The position numbers and the translations under genes were made by a program. Below, piece by piece: positions 18,724 through 27,898 of a DNA stretch of 64,000 nt. Under the pieces are notes generated by a model, which saw only the letters and a program-made list of their open reading frames with translations, did not search any database and was not told the origin of the DNA. The stretch covers positions 310,001 through 374,000 of the forward strand of contig NZ_OMPE01000007.1 of NCBI RefSeq assembly GCF_900312815.1, read 5' to 3'. The DNA comes from Aquimarina sp. AU474 (GTDB taxonomy: Bacteria; Bacteroidota; Bacteroidia; Flavobacteriales; Flavobacteriaceae). Every line of letters begins with the position of its first letter. The stretch's first letter is position 1.

Positions 18724-19488
18724 TTACAAGTTATTTTTAGATTGAGTAGTATGAATAACTTGTTCAAATAATCTTCTCATAAAAACATCAATATTTGACT
18801 TTTTTAATGATTTATGAATACTATAAAAAGATCTAATTTCTTGTCTAATTTCAGGAAATAAGCTAGTTACACTATTTTTAGACGTAACGTTAATATATGT
18901 CTCGTCGATAAAAAGCAAATATTTATTATTTTCGGTAAACTCATAATAGATTTTGCTCCCTCCTAATTCTTCGAGACGTTTTCTTCGTACTTTTCTGTTT
19001 TTCTTATATAAAGTAAAGTTGTTATTTTTAGTAATAATTTCGAAAAACCCTGAATCTAAATTTTCACTCATCAATGGGTTTTCTAATCTTACGAATGAAT
19101 GTCCATCAATTTTAAAAGACTGTATTTTATCTGGTATTAATTGTAATATTGAAGTAACTGCACCCGGTTTTAATGTAATGAGGACGGCATCAGTCTCTAG
19201 ATTATATTTCATCCCTACATTGTAATACGTTTGATCATCATAACGTACGGTACCAAATAGAACTTTATCAGAACTAAAAAAAGAGTGTTTGTCCTCATAT
19301 ATTTTATTGACATCCAAATCAACATATTGTCGCCCATTATAAAGACCAGTATGCTCCTCACCAAATATCTGGTCGAACCAAACGTAATATCTTCCCTCTT
19401 CGGGAATTGTTTGACTAAAAAGCGAGCATGGAAATAATAGGTAAATCAAAAGATTTACTATGTAAAGAATTCTAATTGTATTTTTCAC
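18724..19488 (-). CDS. Secreted protein of unknown function, first gene of the receptor operon
   Basis: I do not recognise a family. The 254-residue product has a signal peptide (LLIYLLFPCSLFSQT) and then a soluble beta-rich region (YYNVGMKYNLETDAVLITLK), a basic patch KKNRKVRRKRLEEL, and a helical C-terminus. The start is GTG, preceded by a G-rich stretch. The stop is one base from the receptor start, so translation is probably coupled and the product should work with the receptor in the periplasm or outer membrane. Confidence 0.7.
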   Translation of the reverse strand: MKNTIRILYIVNLLIYLLFPCSLFSQTIPEEGRYYVWFDQIFGEEHTGLYNGRQYVDLDVNKIYEDKHSFFSSDKVLFGTVRYDDQTYYNVGMKYNLETDAVLITLKPGAVTSILQLIPDKIQSFKIDGHSFVRLENPLMSENLDSGFFEIITKNNNFTLYKKNRKVRRKRLEELGGSKIYYEFTENNKYLLFIDETYINVTSKNSVTSLFPEIRQEIRSFYSIHKSLKKSNIDVFMRRLFEQVIHTTQSKNNL

Positions 19489-19809
19489 CCCAAGAAAATG
19501 TGTTATATCCCGTTTCGGCTTCGCATTTCAATCCGAAATTGCCAAAACACTGTCTCTAAGGTATTATGAATTATTTGGTTAGCCTAATGCCATTAACAGC
19601 TACAACGTTTTCGTGTTGATAAGTTTATTTCAAAATGTAATTGAAAACAACTAGCCTAAAGGGGCTCTAATATAAAATTTTTATACAATCAAAAAAGGTG
19701 TTTCTATTAGCTCATTAAGGCTATACAAATGAAATTGATCTTATAAATTTGTTAAGACGCCTTTGTGCCTAAGACCTTTTATTTAAATTAGGCGATCAAA
19801 ATAATTAAA
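19489..19809. other. Divergent intergenic region with repeat remnant
   Basis: No gene is seen. The region holds copy B of the inverted 23-bp repeat (19600-19622), a short hairpin around AGCCTAAAGGGGCT (19653-19666), and must carry divergent promoters for the minus-strand receptor operon and the plus-strand peptidase. I could not assign confident -33/-7 boxes. Confidence 0.55.
19600..19622 (-). repeat. 23-bp repeat, copy B (inverted relative to 7971-7993)
   Basis: The reverse complement of these 23 bases is identical to 7971-7993. On the minus strand one frame through the repeat reads YQHENVVAVNGIRLTK before a stop, and copy A in the same frame reads YQHENVVVV; this may be a coincidence of the shared DNA. 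The neighbouring bases do not match. Confidence 0.75.
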
Positions 19810-21147
19810 ATGAAGACACTTTTCACCTCAACATTACTTTTATTATCCATTATCCTAACTGCACAAACCGATCAAAAGATTTATGATATTATCAATGCGG
19901 TATCTGCAGATCGTATCGAAGGCGATATAAAAAAACTAGCCGGTTTTGGTACACGACATACTCTAAGCGATACTGTATCTGAAACTCGCGGTATAGGCGC
20001 CGCTAGAAGATGGATTAAATCCGAATTTGATAACATCTCTAAAGACTGTAATAATTGCCTTGAAGTTTTTTATCAAAAAGATCTTGTGAAAAAAGGTACA
20101 AATCAGCGTATTACAAAAGATGTTTGGGTAGTTAATGTAGTGGCTATACAACGTGGTACAAAACATCCTAATCGATTTATTATGATGAGTGGAGATATTG
20201 ATTCGCGTATATCCGATCCTACGGATTACACTAATGATTCTCCAGGAGCAAATGATAATGCTACCGGGATGGCCGGAGCTATAGAAGCTGCTCGTGTACT
20301 TTCTAAGTATAAATTTGAAAATAGTATTATCTACGTAGGCCTATCTGGTGAAGAACAAGGTTTATTTGGTGGACAAGGATTAGCTAAGCATGCTAAAGAA
20401 AATAATTGGAACATTATCGGGATTATGAATAATGATATGATCGGTAACATTAAAGGCGTAGACGGGGTAATCGATAATAGAACATTTAGAATATTCTCAG
20501 AACCTGTTCCTCCTACCGAAACAGAACAACAAAGAAGATCACGACGTTTTTACGGAGGTGAAGTAGATGGTATATCGCGTCAATTAGCACGTTATATACA
20601 TAAAACAGTAAAAACATATATGCCAGAGATGAATCCTATGATGGTATATAGATTAGATCGTTTTGGAAGAGGTGGTCATCATAGGCCTTTTAATGATGCC
20701 GGATTTGCCGGGATTAGAATTATGGAAGCCCATGAAAATTACACACAACAACATCAAGATATTAGAGAAGAAAATGGTATAAAATATGGCGATGTTGTAG
20801 AACATGTAAATTTTGATTACGCAGCTAAACTAACTGCTGTAAATGCCATTAACTTAGCGAGTATTGCCTCTGCCCCACCCGCCGTATCGGTATTAGAAAT
20901 AGGTGGTATTGTGGAACCTGCGGCTAAATTTAAATGGACAAAGGTTAACGATTCAAATATAAAAGGATATAAAATATATTGGAGAGATACAACTTCTCCT
21001 ACCTGGGATCATAGTCGTTTTGTTGGGGATGTAGACAACTTTGTACTTCATGGTATCGTAATCGATAATTATTTATTTGGAATTAGTACTGTAGGAAAAA
21101 ATGGACATGAAAGTCCGGTTGTTTTTCCTTCAAAGATTTTCAGATAA
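19810..21147 (+). CDS. Secreted M28 family zinc peptidase with altered first metal motif
   Basis: The 445-residue protein has a signal peptide (LLLLSIILTAQ) and an M28 aminopeptidase fold: SPGANDNATG with metal-bridging D149, GLSGEEQGLFG with E181/E182, MNNDMIG with D209, and a His-rich RGGHHRPFNDAGF. The C-terminal ~90 residues (from VSVLEIGGIVEP) look like a fibronectin III-like domain. The first motif, usually GHxDS with a His ligand, reads SGDIDSR here, with D129 where His is expected. It probably removes N-terminal residues in the periplasm or outside the cell. It is the only gene between the receptor operon and the M1 operon. Confidence 0.85.
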   Translation: MKTLFTSTLLLLSIILTAQTDQKIYDIINAVSADRIEGDIKKLAGFGTRHTLSDTVSETRGIGAARRWIKSEFDNISKDCNNCLEVFYQKDLVKKGTNQRITKDVWVVNVVAIQRGTKHPNRFIMMSGDIDSRISDPTDYTNDSPGANDNATGMAGAIEAARVLSKYKFENSIIYVGLSGEEQGLFGGQGLAKHAKENNWNIIGIMNNDMIGNIKGVDGVIDNRTFRIFSEPVPPTETEQQRRSRRFYGGEVDGISRQLARYIHKTVKTYMPEMNPMMVYRLDRFGRGGHHRPFNDAGFAGIRIMEAHENYTQQHQDIREENGIKYGDVVEHVNFDYAAKLTAVNAINLASIASAPPAVSVLEIGGIVEPAAKFKWTKVNDSNIKGYKIYWRDTTSPTWDHSRFVGDVDNFVLHGIVIDNYLFGISTVGKNGHESPVVFPSKIFR

Positions 21148-21398
21148 TACCAAAAGTGCACCTGTAAGAATTGTAAAGTATGTTACTATCTAGACAATAG
21201 TATTATTCATATCTTGTAGAGGATTCAACAACGATCAAAAGTAATACGGATAACCGATAAGCTAATGCCTTTTTATTACTATCTATCAATAGATTTGCAT
21301 TTTTTTTAACAATAGTTGTTATAATTGTCATCCACATTTTGAGTAAGTTGTATAGTAAAATTGTAACCATCGCTTTGAAACATTTTGATATTTTGAAA

Positions 21399-23018
21399 AT
21401 GCCAAAACTATATTTAGTAATACTATTCTTATTTACCACAACTTTAGGTTTCTCACAAGAATCTAAATTTACAAAACAAGATTCTCTTCGAGGATCAATC
21501 ACTCCCGAAAGATCATGGTGGGATCTCACCTATTATCATCTGGATATTACTGTTGATCCGGATACAAAAACAATTTCTGGGAAAAACACAATTCAATATA
21601 AAGTACTAAAAGAGCATAATGTTATGCAAATTGATCTGCAGCCACCTTTAAAAATTGAAAAAGTACTTCAAAACAATAAAGAGTTGACTATAAAATCTGA
21701 AGGTAATGCACACTTTATAACGCTCGAAGCACCCCAAGAAGAACATAGTGTTAAAGCAATCGAGGTATTTTATAGTGGAAAACCTCGAGAAGCAGTTCGT
21801 GCACCCTGGGATGGTGGGATTTCATGGAAAAAAGATAATAACGGAAAACATTTCGTAGCTTCTTCATGTCAGGGCTTAGGAGCTAGCGTTTGGTGGCCGA
21901 ACAAAGATCATATGTATGATGAAGTTGATAGTTTATTGATTAGCGTAAATGTCCCCAAAGATTTAATGAATATCTCTAATGGACGATTACGTGATGTTTA
22001 TGATTATCCAAATGGCACAAAAACATTTCATTGGTTCGTAAACAACCCTATCAATAACTACGGTGTAAATATTAACATTGGAGATTATGTGCATTTTGGA
22101 GAAAAATATGAAGGGGAAAAAGGCACCTTAGATATGGATTATTATGTGCTTAGGGATAATCTTGAAAAGGCCAAAAAACAGTTTAAAGATGCTCCTAAAA
22201 TGATGAAAGCTTTTGAACATTGGTTTGGTCCCTATCCTTTTTATGAAGATAGTTTCAAATTAGTAGAAGTTCCTTACCTGGGCATGGAACATCAAAGTTC
22301 TGTTACTTATGGTAACAAATACCGTAATGGATATTTGGGTCGTGATCTTTCTGGTTCTGGATGGGGTTTAAAATTTGATTTTATCATTATTCATGAAGCC
22401 GGTCATGAGTGGTTTGCCAACAATATCACCTATAAAGATGCTGCTGATATGTGGGTTCATGAAGGTTTTACTGCCTATTCTGAAAACCTGTTCTTAGATT
22501 ATTATCATGGAAACAAAGCCTCTTCAGAATATGTTTTGGGAACTCGTAAAAATATTCAAAATGATAGACCAATAATTGGTACATATGACGTAAATCATGA
22601 AGGATCTAGTGATATGTATTATAAAGGAGCAAATATGTTGCATACACTTCGTCAACTTATTGAAGATGATGAAAAATGGAGGTCAATCTTAAGAGGGCTC
22701 AATAAGGATTTTTATCACCAGACAGTGACTACGAAGCAAATTGAAAATTACATTAGTGAAGCCTCTGATATAGATCTAACTCAATTTTTTGATCAATATC
22801 TTCGAACCACCAAAATCCCCGTATTAGAATATCAATTTAAAAGTGGAGTATTAAAATACCGATACTCTAATATTATAGAAAAATTTGATATGCCTCTTCG
22901 AATATTTATTAATGATCAATCACATTGGATACAACCTAATGCCGAATGGCAAACTAAAGAATTTAAAGGCGATGCGATAAAGATTGATCCTAATTTTTAT
23001 GTTAACGTAAAATCATAA
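21399..23018 (+). CDS. Secreted M1 family metallopeptidase
   Basis: This zinc aminopeptidase (539 residues from the chosen start) has a signal peptide MPKLYLVILFLFTTTLGFSQ. The frame is open from a TTG at 21339, but only the ATG at 21399 gives a clean signal sequence. The zinc site is H332-E333-A-G-H336 with E355 (HExxH-x18-E), and YLGMEHQSS corresponds to the family's GxMEN exopeptidase motif. The beta-sandwich N-domain is present, but the protein is shorter than full M1 enzymes and lacks the large C-terminal helical domain. It is first of a six-gene operon. Confidence 0.92.
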   Translation: MPKLYLVILFLFTTTLGFSQESKFTKQDSLRGSITPERSWWDLTYYHLDITVDPDTKTISGKNTIQYKVLKEHNVMQIDLQPPLKIEKVLQNNKELTIKSEGNAHFITLEAPQEEHSVKAIEVFYSGKPREAVRAPWDGGISWKKDNNGKHFVASSCQGLGASVWWPNKDHMYDEVDSLLISVNVPKDLMNISNGRLRDVYDYPNGTKTFHWFVNNPINNYGVNINIGDYVHFGEKYEGEKGTLDMDYYVLRDNLEKAKKQFKDAPKMMKAFEHWFGPYPFYEDSFKLVEVPYLGMEHQSSVTYGNKYRNGYLGRDLSGSGWGLKFDFIIIHEAGHEWFANNITYKDAADMWVHEGFTAYSENLFLDYYHGNKASSEYVLGTRKNIQNDRPIIGTYDVNHEGSSDMYYKGANMLHTLRQLIEDDEKWRSILRGLNKDFYHQTVTTKQIENYISEASDIDLTQFFDQYLRTTKIPVLEYQFKSGVLKYRYSNIIEKFDMPLRIFINDQSHWIQPNAEWQTKEFKGDAIKIDPNFYVNVKS

Positions 23019-23020
23019 AA

Positions 23021-23542
23021 ATGAAAATTCTTAAAATTCCATTTCCGAACAGCTCGATTTTAGCAGGCACTACCTATGATTATACCGATAGCTATTGCGG
23101 AAACCTAAACAAGTCGCATTATAGAATTACGCAACAAGATATAGGAAAAGCATTTTTTCTTTCAGCCCCGAAATGGGTAGGAACCCTTATGGTCTTACGA
23201 AATAAAATAGTATCCGTTTTTGGATTAAAAACTGGCAATAATCTAAAGCCTGAAGATATTCTTGATACTGATTTTGACCTTCAAAAAGGAACATCTATAG
23301 GGATTTTTAAAGTTTTTGACAAAAATGATAATGAAATTGTCATGGGTGAAGATGATAGCCATCTTAACTTTAGAGTTTCATTATTGTTAGAACCCGAGGA
23401 AATGAAGAAAACACTAACTATTTCGACTGCAGTAATCTTCAATAATTGGTTGGGGAGGTTATATTTTTTACCTGTAAAACCTTTTCATAAAGTAATTGTC
23501 AAAAGTATGCTTAAAAGAACATTACAAGGACTAGAAAACTAA
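23021..23542 (+). CDS. DUF2867 domain protein
   Basis: The 173-residue soluble protein matches DUF2867: YTDSYCGNLNKS near the start, an APKWVGTLMVLRNKIVSVFGL segment in the first half, LQKGTSIGIFKVFDKNDNEI, and the closing WLGRLYFLPVKPFHKVIVKSML. No enzymatic residues stand out; related proteins have START-like folds that may bind lipids. It starts 2 bases after the M1 peptidase stop, so it is translated in the same operon. Function unknown. Confidence 0.75.
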   Translation: MKILKIPFPNSSILAGTTYDYTDSYCGNLNKSHYRITQQDIGKAFFLSAPKWVGTLMVLRNKIVSVFGLKTGNNLKPEDILDTDFDLQKGTSIGIFKVFDKNDNEIVMGEDDSHLNFRVSLLLEPEEMKKTLTISTAVIFNNWLGRLYFLPVKPFHKVIVKSMLKRTLQGLEN

Positions 23543-23546
23543 ATAC

Positions 23547-24356
23547 ATGAAAATTTACTTCCCGCAATGGCAAGGTTCTGGAAATGGACAAAATATTGAA
23601 CCCGGTGCGCAAACAATTTTGCATTATTTGAATGACCCAGAATTTGCTAACATCCCATTATCTCATATTTCAGCAGGAGAACATGGTATTCAAAAACATA
23701 ATATCAACAATTATGATGCAATCACCGAACAGTTAACACGTTTGAAAAAAGAAATTGATTATAATCAACCAAAAACAATTAAAACAATAGGTGGCGATTG
23801 TGGTTTAGAAATAGTTCCTGTATCCTATCTCAATGAAAAATATCCTAATATAGGAATTATATGGTTTGATGCACATGCCGATATTAATCGTCCTTGTGAT
23901 TCTCCTAGCTGCAATTTTCATGGTATGCCTTTAAGAACTTTATTAGGTGAAGGAGAACGAAACATGAATCCTCTATTATTTTCAACAATAAGCGCTTCTC
24001 AAATTCATTATGTAGGATTAAGAGATATTGATACAACCGAGCAAAATCGCATTGATGAAGATAACATATATGCTCCAGCTCAAATAAATATTGAACATCT
24101 TGTGACTACACTAAAATCAAAAAACATAAACAATTTATATCTTCATTTCGATTTTGACTGTTTAGAACCAAATGATTACGACAAAACATACTATGAAGTT
24201 CCTAATGGTTTATTAATTAAAGATGCCGAGGAGTGCATTTCTGCACTTAAAACTAATTTCAATATAGTAGGAAGCAGTGTATTAGAATCGGTAACTACCA
24301 AAATTGAAGAACTTAAACCCATAGAAGGGATTATTAATGCGCTAATGAAAAATTAA
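23547..24356 (+). CDS. Arginase/agmatinase-family hydrolase with Cys in place of a metal His
   Basis: The 269-residue protein has the ureohydrolase fold. Metal motifs are DAHADIN (D108, H110, D112) and HFDFDCLEP (D202, D204), with SSVLESVTTK near the end carrying the conserved Glu. The first motif, GGDH in classical arginases, reads GGDCG with C85, so one manganese ligand differs. I recall a bacterial subfamily with this Cys, but its substrate is not known to me; arginine, agmatine or another guanidino compound are possible. It lies third in the six-gene operon (4-base gap before, 3-base after). Confidence 0.82.
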   Translation: MKIYFPQWQGSGNGQNIEPGAQTILHYLNDPEFANIPLSHISAGEHGIQKHNINNYDAITEQLTRLKKEIDYNQPKTIKTIGGDCGLEIVPVSYLNEKYPNIGIIWFDAHADINRPCDSPSCNFHGMPLRTLLGEGERNMNPLLFSTISASQIHYVGLRDIDTTEQNRIDEDNIYAPAQINIEHLVTTLKSKNINNLYLHFDFDCLEPNDYDKTYYEVPNGLLIKDAEECISALKTNFNIVGSSVLESVTTKIEELKPIEGIINALMKN

Positions 24357-24359
24357 GAT

Positions 24360-25154
24360 ATGATCAAGAAAATAGAGTATGTATTAGTCTTCTTTTTAAT
24401 ACACTTATGTATAGGTTGTAATCAATCTAATACAACGGATAATATAGATCAAAAAACAAAAAATGAAGTACTCGTCTTAGGCGCGATTCATGGAGGTCAT
24501 CTTACCGATAGTATCTATAACACATCTTACCTCAAGAAATTAATTAAAGAAATAAAACCTGATTACATTCTTACAGAAATACCACCAGATCGATATGAAG
24601 AAGCGGTAGCTGGATTCGTAAAAGATGATAGTATTTCAGAACCACGAGTAATGCGTTTTCCTGAATACGTAGATGTTATTTTTCCTTTGACTAAAGAAAT
24701 GGATTTTGAAATTATCCCTACAGCAGGATGGACATTACCCATGGCTCAAGAAAGAAGTAAAAAATTAAGAGCAATTAGTAAAGATTCTTCAAGAGCTAAT
24801 GATTGGGTGGCTTATAGAAAAGCGAATCAATTAGCTGATTCTATATATAAGGCTACAGGAAAGGTAAATGATCCTTACTTCATTCATACGCACAGTTATG
24901 ATAGTATCCAAGACATTAGTTTACAAGTATATAATAAGCTTTTTAATATCGAACTTGGCCTAGGAGGATGGGATAATATTAATATCGCTCATTATTGGAA
25001 TATTGAAAAAGCTTTGGAAAAACATCGCTATAAAGGAAAAAGAATTCTTATTACTTATGGAGCAGGGCATAAAGGTTGGTTCCTTAGAGAATTACAAAAA
25101 CGAGATGATATAGAGCTACTAGAAATGAAACCATTTTTGGATGCTATACAATAG
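24360..25154 (+). CDS. TraB/GumN (Tiki)-like lipoprotein
   Basis: The 264-residue protein has a lipobox HLCIGC (C20). The mature part begins VLVLGAIHGGHLTD, has IKPDYILTEIPPDRYEEA, and ends with ITYGAGHKGWFLRELQKRDD. This spacing of an N-terminal G-x-x-H, a conserved Glu and a C-terminal GAGH matches the TraB/PrgY/GumN superfamily, proposed to be metal-dependent proteases. It may alternatively be assigned to a separate DUF. It is fourth in the operon and would be the anchored periplasmic or surface member. Confidence 0.6.
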   Translation: MIKKIEYVLVFFLIHLCIGCNQSNTTDNIDQKTKNEVLVLGAIHGGHLTDSIYNTSYLKKLIKEIKPDYILTEIPPDRYEEAVAGFVKDDSISEPRVMRFPEYVDVIFPLTKEMDFEIIPTAGWTLPMAQERSKKLRAISKDSSRANDWVAYRKANQLADSIYKATGKVNDPYFIHTHSYDSIQDISLQVYNKLFNIELGLGGWDNINIAHYWNIEKALEKHRYKGKRILITYGAGHKGWFLRELQKRDDIELLEMKPFLDAIQ

Positions 25155-25163
25155 TTCTACTAT

Positions 25164-26204
25164 ATGAAAGCACTTACATTCGAATCTTTTCAGGGACCTT
25201 TGACTATACAAAACGTACCTGATCCCAAGCCAAAAGAAAATGGAGTTGTTATTAAAGTAATGGCTACCGGACTTTGCCGAAGCGACTGGCACGGATGGAT
25301 GGGACATGACCCTGATATTATTCTACCTCATATACCCGGCCATGAATTGGCTGGAGTAATTGCCGCAGTTGGGAAAAATGTATCCAATTTTAATATAGGA
25401 GATAGAGTCACTGTTCCTTTTGTATGCGGTTGTGGTTCTTGCACGCAGTGCATCTCAGGAAATCATCAGGTATGTGATTATCAATCACAACCGGGATTTA
25501 CACATTGGGGATCCTTTGCAGAATTTGTAAGTATTGACTATGCCGATACAAATCTTGTAAAACTCCCTGAAGAAATCACTTATACAACAGCTGCAACTCT
25601 TGGTTGTAGGTTCATTACTTCTTTTAGAGCTGTGGTAGCTCAAGGAAAAGTCTCTCCTGGGCAATATATAGCCATACATGGTTGTGGTGGTGTTGGTTTA
25701 TCTGCCATTATGATAGCAAAAGCTTTAGGTGCACAAGTAATTGCTATTGATATTAATGATGAAAACTTAGAACTAGCAACGTTATTGGGTGCGGCGTATA
25801 CTATAAACGCTTCTAAAACCGAAAATGTCGTCGGACATATTAAATCTATTACTAATGGTGGTGTTCATGTATCCATAGATGCGCTAGGAAGTGCCACAAC
25901 TTGTTTTAATTCTATTGCTAACCTTAGAAAAAGAGGTAAACATATTCAAGTAGGATTAATGACTGGTGATCATCAACATCCCAAAATACCAATGGACCAA
26001 GTTTTGGCCAATGAATTAGAGGTTATAGGAAGCCATGGTATGCAAGCTTATAAATATTCTGAAATGTTGAATATGATTAAAAGCGGAACATTACAACCAG
26101 AGAAATTGATACAAAACACCATAACCCTTGAAGATGCAATTATTGCTTTACCAAACATGAACTCCTTTGATAACAAAGGAATACAAGTAATTAATTCTTT
26201 CTAA
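25164..26204 (+). CDS. Zinc-dependent alcohol dehydrogenase (MDR family)
   Basis: The 346-residue NAD(P)-dependent enzyme has the catalytic zinc region [14 protein letters not shown] and [10 protein letters not shown], the structural zinc lobe [17 protein letters not shown], and the cofactor motif [19 protein letters not shown]. These are the hallmarks of zinc alcohol dehydrogenases; substrate specificity cannot be read from sequence. It lies fifth in the operon, 9 bases after the TraB-like gene and 10 before the nitrilase, so it may act on an aldehyde or alcohol in the same route. Confidence 0.9.
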   Translation: MKALTFESFQGPLTIQNVPDPKPKENGVVIKVMATGLCRSDWHGWMGHDPDIILPHIPGHELAGVIAAVGKNVSNFNIGDRVTVPFVCGCGSCTQCISGNHQVCDYQSQPGFTHWGSFAEFVSIDYADTNLVKLPEEITYTTAATLGCRFITSFRAVVAQGKVSPGQYIAIHGCGGVGLSAIMIAKALGAQVIAIDINDENLELATLLGAAYTINASKTENVVGHIKSITNGGVHVSIDALGSATTCFNSIANLRKRGKHIQVGLMTGDHQHPKIPMDQVLANELEVIGSHGMQAYKYSEMLNMIKSGTLQPEKLIQNTITLEDAIIALPNMNSFDNKGIQVINSF

Positions 26205-26214
26205 AATACTGAAT

Positions 26215-27138
26215 ATGAAAGTAAAAGTAGGTGTGATACAAGAAAGTCCGGTTTTTTTTGATAAAACAGAAACAATCAAAAAAATAAAAAAGCTCGCAAA
26301 AGAATATGCAAAACAAGGTTGCGAACTATTGGTATTTCCAGAATCTTTTATTCCAGGTTATCCGCGTGGTTTTTCTTTTGGTGCCACCACCGGAAGAAGA
26401 ACTCCAGAAGGAAGAGCGCTTTACGAAACATTTTATAAAAACAGTATTGATCTCGCAAGTAACGATCTCAAAGAACTAGAAGAGATATCAAAATCTCAAA
26501 ATGTATACTTGGTTATTGGTGCTACCGAAAAACAAGATACTAATGGTAGTCTATATTGTTCGATGCTATACATTTCTCCTTCTGATGGATTATTAGGTGT
26601 ACATCGAAAAATTAAACCTACTGGTACAGAAAGAATATTTTGGGCAGAGGCTGCTGGAGAATCACTAGTTACTTTTAAAACCAAAATAGGAAAAATAGGT
26701 GGGCTTATCTGCTGGGAAAATTATATGCCTCTTGCCAGAATGGCAATGTACCAAAAAGGCGTTGAGATTTATATTGCTCCCACGGCTGATTCTAGAGAAG
26801 AGTGGATTTCTACCATGAAACATATCGCTCTAGAAGGTAGATGTTTTGTTCTTGGTTGCAATCAATATTACACCAAATCTATGTACCCAGAAAAATACCA
26901 ACCTTTAGTTGAAAATGAAGTCGAAAATATATGTCCTGGGGGAAGTATTATTGTTTCACCACTGGGGAAAGTTATTGCAGATCCTCTTTTTGATAAAGCA
27001 GGGGTATTGATTGCAGAATTGGACCTAGACGAAATTAACCATAGCAAACTTGATTTTGATGTAATTGGACATTACTCAAGAAATGATATCTTTCAACTGG
27101 ATGTAAAAAATCAGCCCAATATCCAAGAAGAAAACTAA
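26215..27138 (+). CDS. Nitrilase (carbon-nitrogen hydrolase, branch 1)
   Basis: The 307-residue enzyme has the complete Glu-Lys-Cys triad: E43 in FPESFIPGYPRG, K132 in HRKIKPTGTERIFW, and C166 in GLICWENYMPLARMAM. The CWENYMPLAR context is that of true nitrilases, which turn nitriles into acids and ammonia, rather than amidases. It is shorter than typical ~330-350-residue nitrilases at the C-terminus. It is last in the six-gene operon. Which nitrile it meets is unknown. Confidence 0.9.
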   Translation: MKVKVGVIQESPVFFDKTETIKKIKKLAKEYAKQGCELLVFPESFIPGYPRGFSFGATTGRRTPEGRALYETFYKNSIDLASNDLKELEEISKSQNVYLVIGATEKQDTNGSLYCSMLYISPSDGLLGVHRKIKPTGTERIFWAEAAGESLVTFKTKIGKIGGLICWENYMPLARMAMYQKGVEIYIAPTADSREEWISTMKHIALEGRCFVLGCNQYYTKSMYPEKYQPLVENEVENICPGGSIIVSPLGKVIADPLFDKAGVLIAELDLDEINHSKLDFDVIGHYSRNDIFQLDVKNQPNIQEEN

Positions 27139-27200
27139 ATGCATTTTCTTTATAGTAAAACGCTATATTTCTTAACTTATAAAATTCGTGTATACAAACA

Positions 27201-27737
27201 ATGATTATTAACCCATTTCCAAGGTTCGAAACAAAAAGATTACGATTAGAACAGTTAAAAAAAAGCGATAGTAAAGCTATTCAATTTTTAAGATCTGATG
27301 CGGTTGTCAATGCGTTTGTAAAAAGACCGCAAACAAATAGTATAGATGAAGCAGAACAGTTTATAACCAAAATTAATAATGGTATAAAAGAACAAAGTTG
27401 GTTATTTTGGGCAATTCGGATAAAAGAGAAACCCAATCTTGTAGGTACCATATGTCTATGGAATTTTTCAGAAAATCGTAAGGTCGCAGAAGTGGGTTAT
27501 GACTTACATCCCGATTTTCATAGAAAGGGAATCATGAATGAATCCTTAAAATGTATTCTAGAATTTGGGTTTAGAGCATTAAAGTTGGATCAAATCGAAG
27601 CTTACACACATAGAGATAATAAACCTTCTAAAAAACTTTTATCCAAAAACAACTTTTCTTATGTAGAGGGTAAGGTTGACCCTGATAATTTGGATAATAT
27701 TATATTTTCTATTTACAACAATGAATATATAGAATAA
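27201..27737 (+). CDS. GNAT N-acetyltransferase, RimJ/RimL type
   Basis: The 178-residue protein has the acetyltransferase fold of the RimJ/RimL group: an opening FETKRLRLEQLKKSD, the acetyl-CoA motif VGYDLHPDFHRKGIMNESLK, and the closing EAYTHRDNKPSKKLLSKNNF. It probably acetylates an amino group of a protein or small molecule; the target is unknown. It stands alone 62 bases after the nitrilase. Confidence 0.85.
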   Translation: MIINPFPRFETKRLRLEQLKKSDSKAIQFLRSDAVVNAFVKRPQTNSIDEAEQFITKINNGIKEQSWLFWAIRIKEKPNLVGTICLWNFSENRKVAEVGYDLHPDFHRKGIMNESLKCILEFGFRALKLDQIEAYTHRDNKPSKKLLSKNNFSYVEGKVDPDNLDNIIFSIYNNEYIE

Positions 27738-27742
27738 TTAAA

Positions 27743-27768
27743 GGCTTAATACATTTAGTAAGCCGTTT
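27743..27768 (+). terminator. Weak hairpin after the GNAT gene
   Basis: A 6-bp stem GGCTTA (27743-27748) / TAAGCC (27759-27764) is followed by GTTTATTG. The short stem and poor T run make this a weak terminator candidate. Confidence 0.35.
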
Positions 27769-27898
27769 ATTGTATTTGATATAAGACTTAGCTTCTAATT
27801 TCTAGTATTCGTCCATTAAAATTTACAATTGGGTTAATCAACATTTGACAGTTTTCGTAAAAAGGTGATCTTTGAGATTATAATTTTATGACTAACTA

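Noticed and set aside
8492-19488. Treating the amylase-to-receptor block as a polysaccharide utilisation locus
   Set aside because: There is no SusD and no regulator, the receptor is of the STN/DUF4249 type rather than SusC, and it is on the opposite strand.
21203-21529. Minus-strand ORF of 108 codons
   Set aside because: It overlaps the start and signal peptide of the M1 peptidase and shows no domain.
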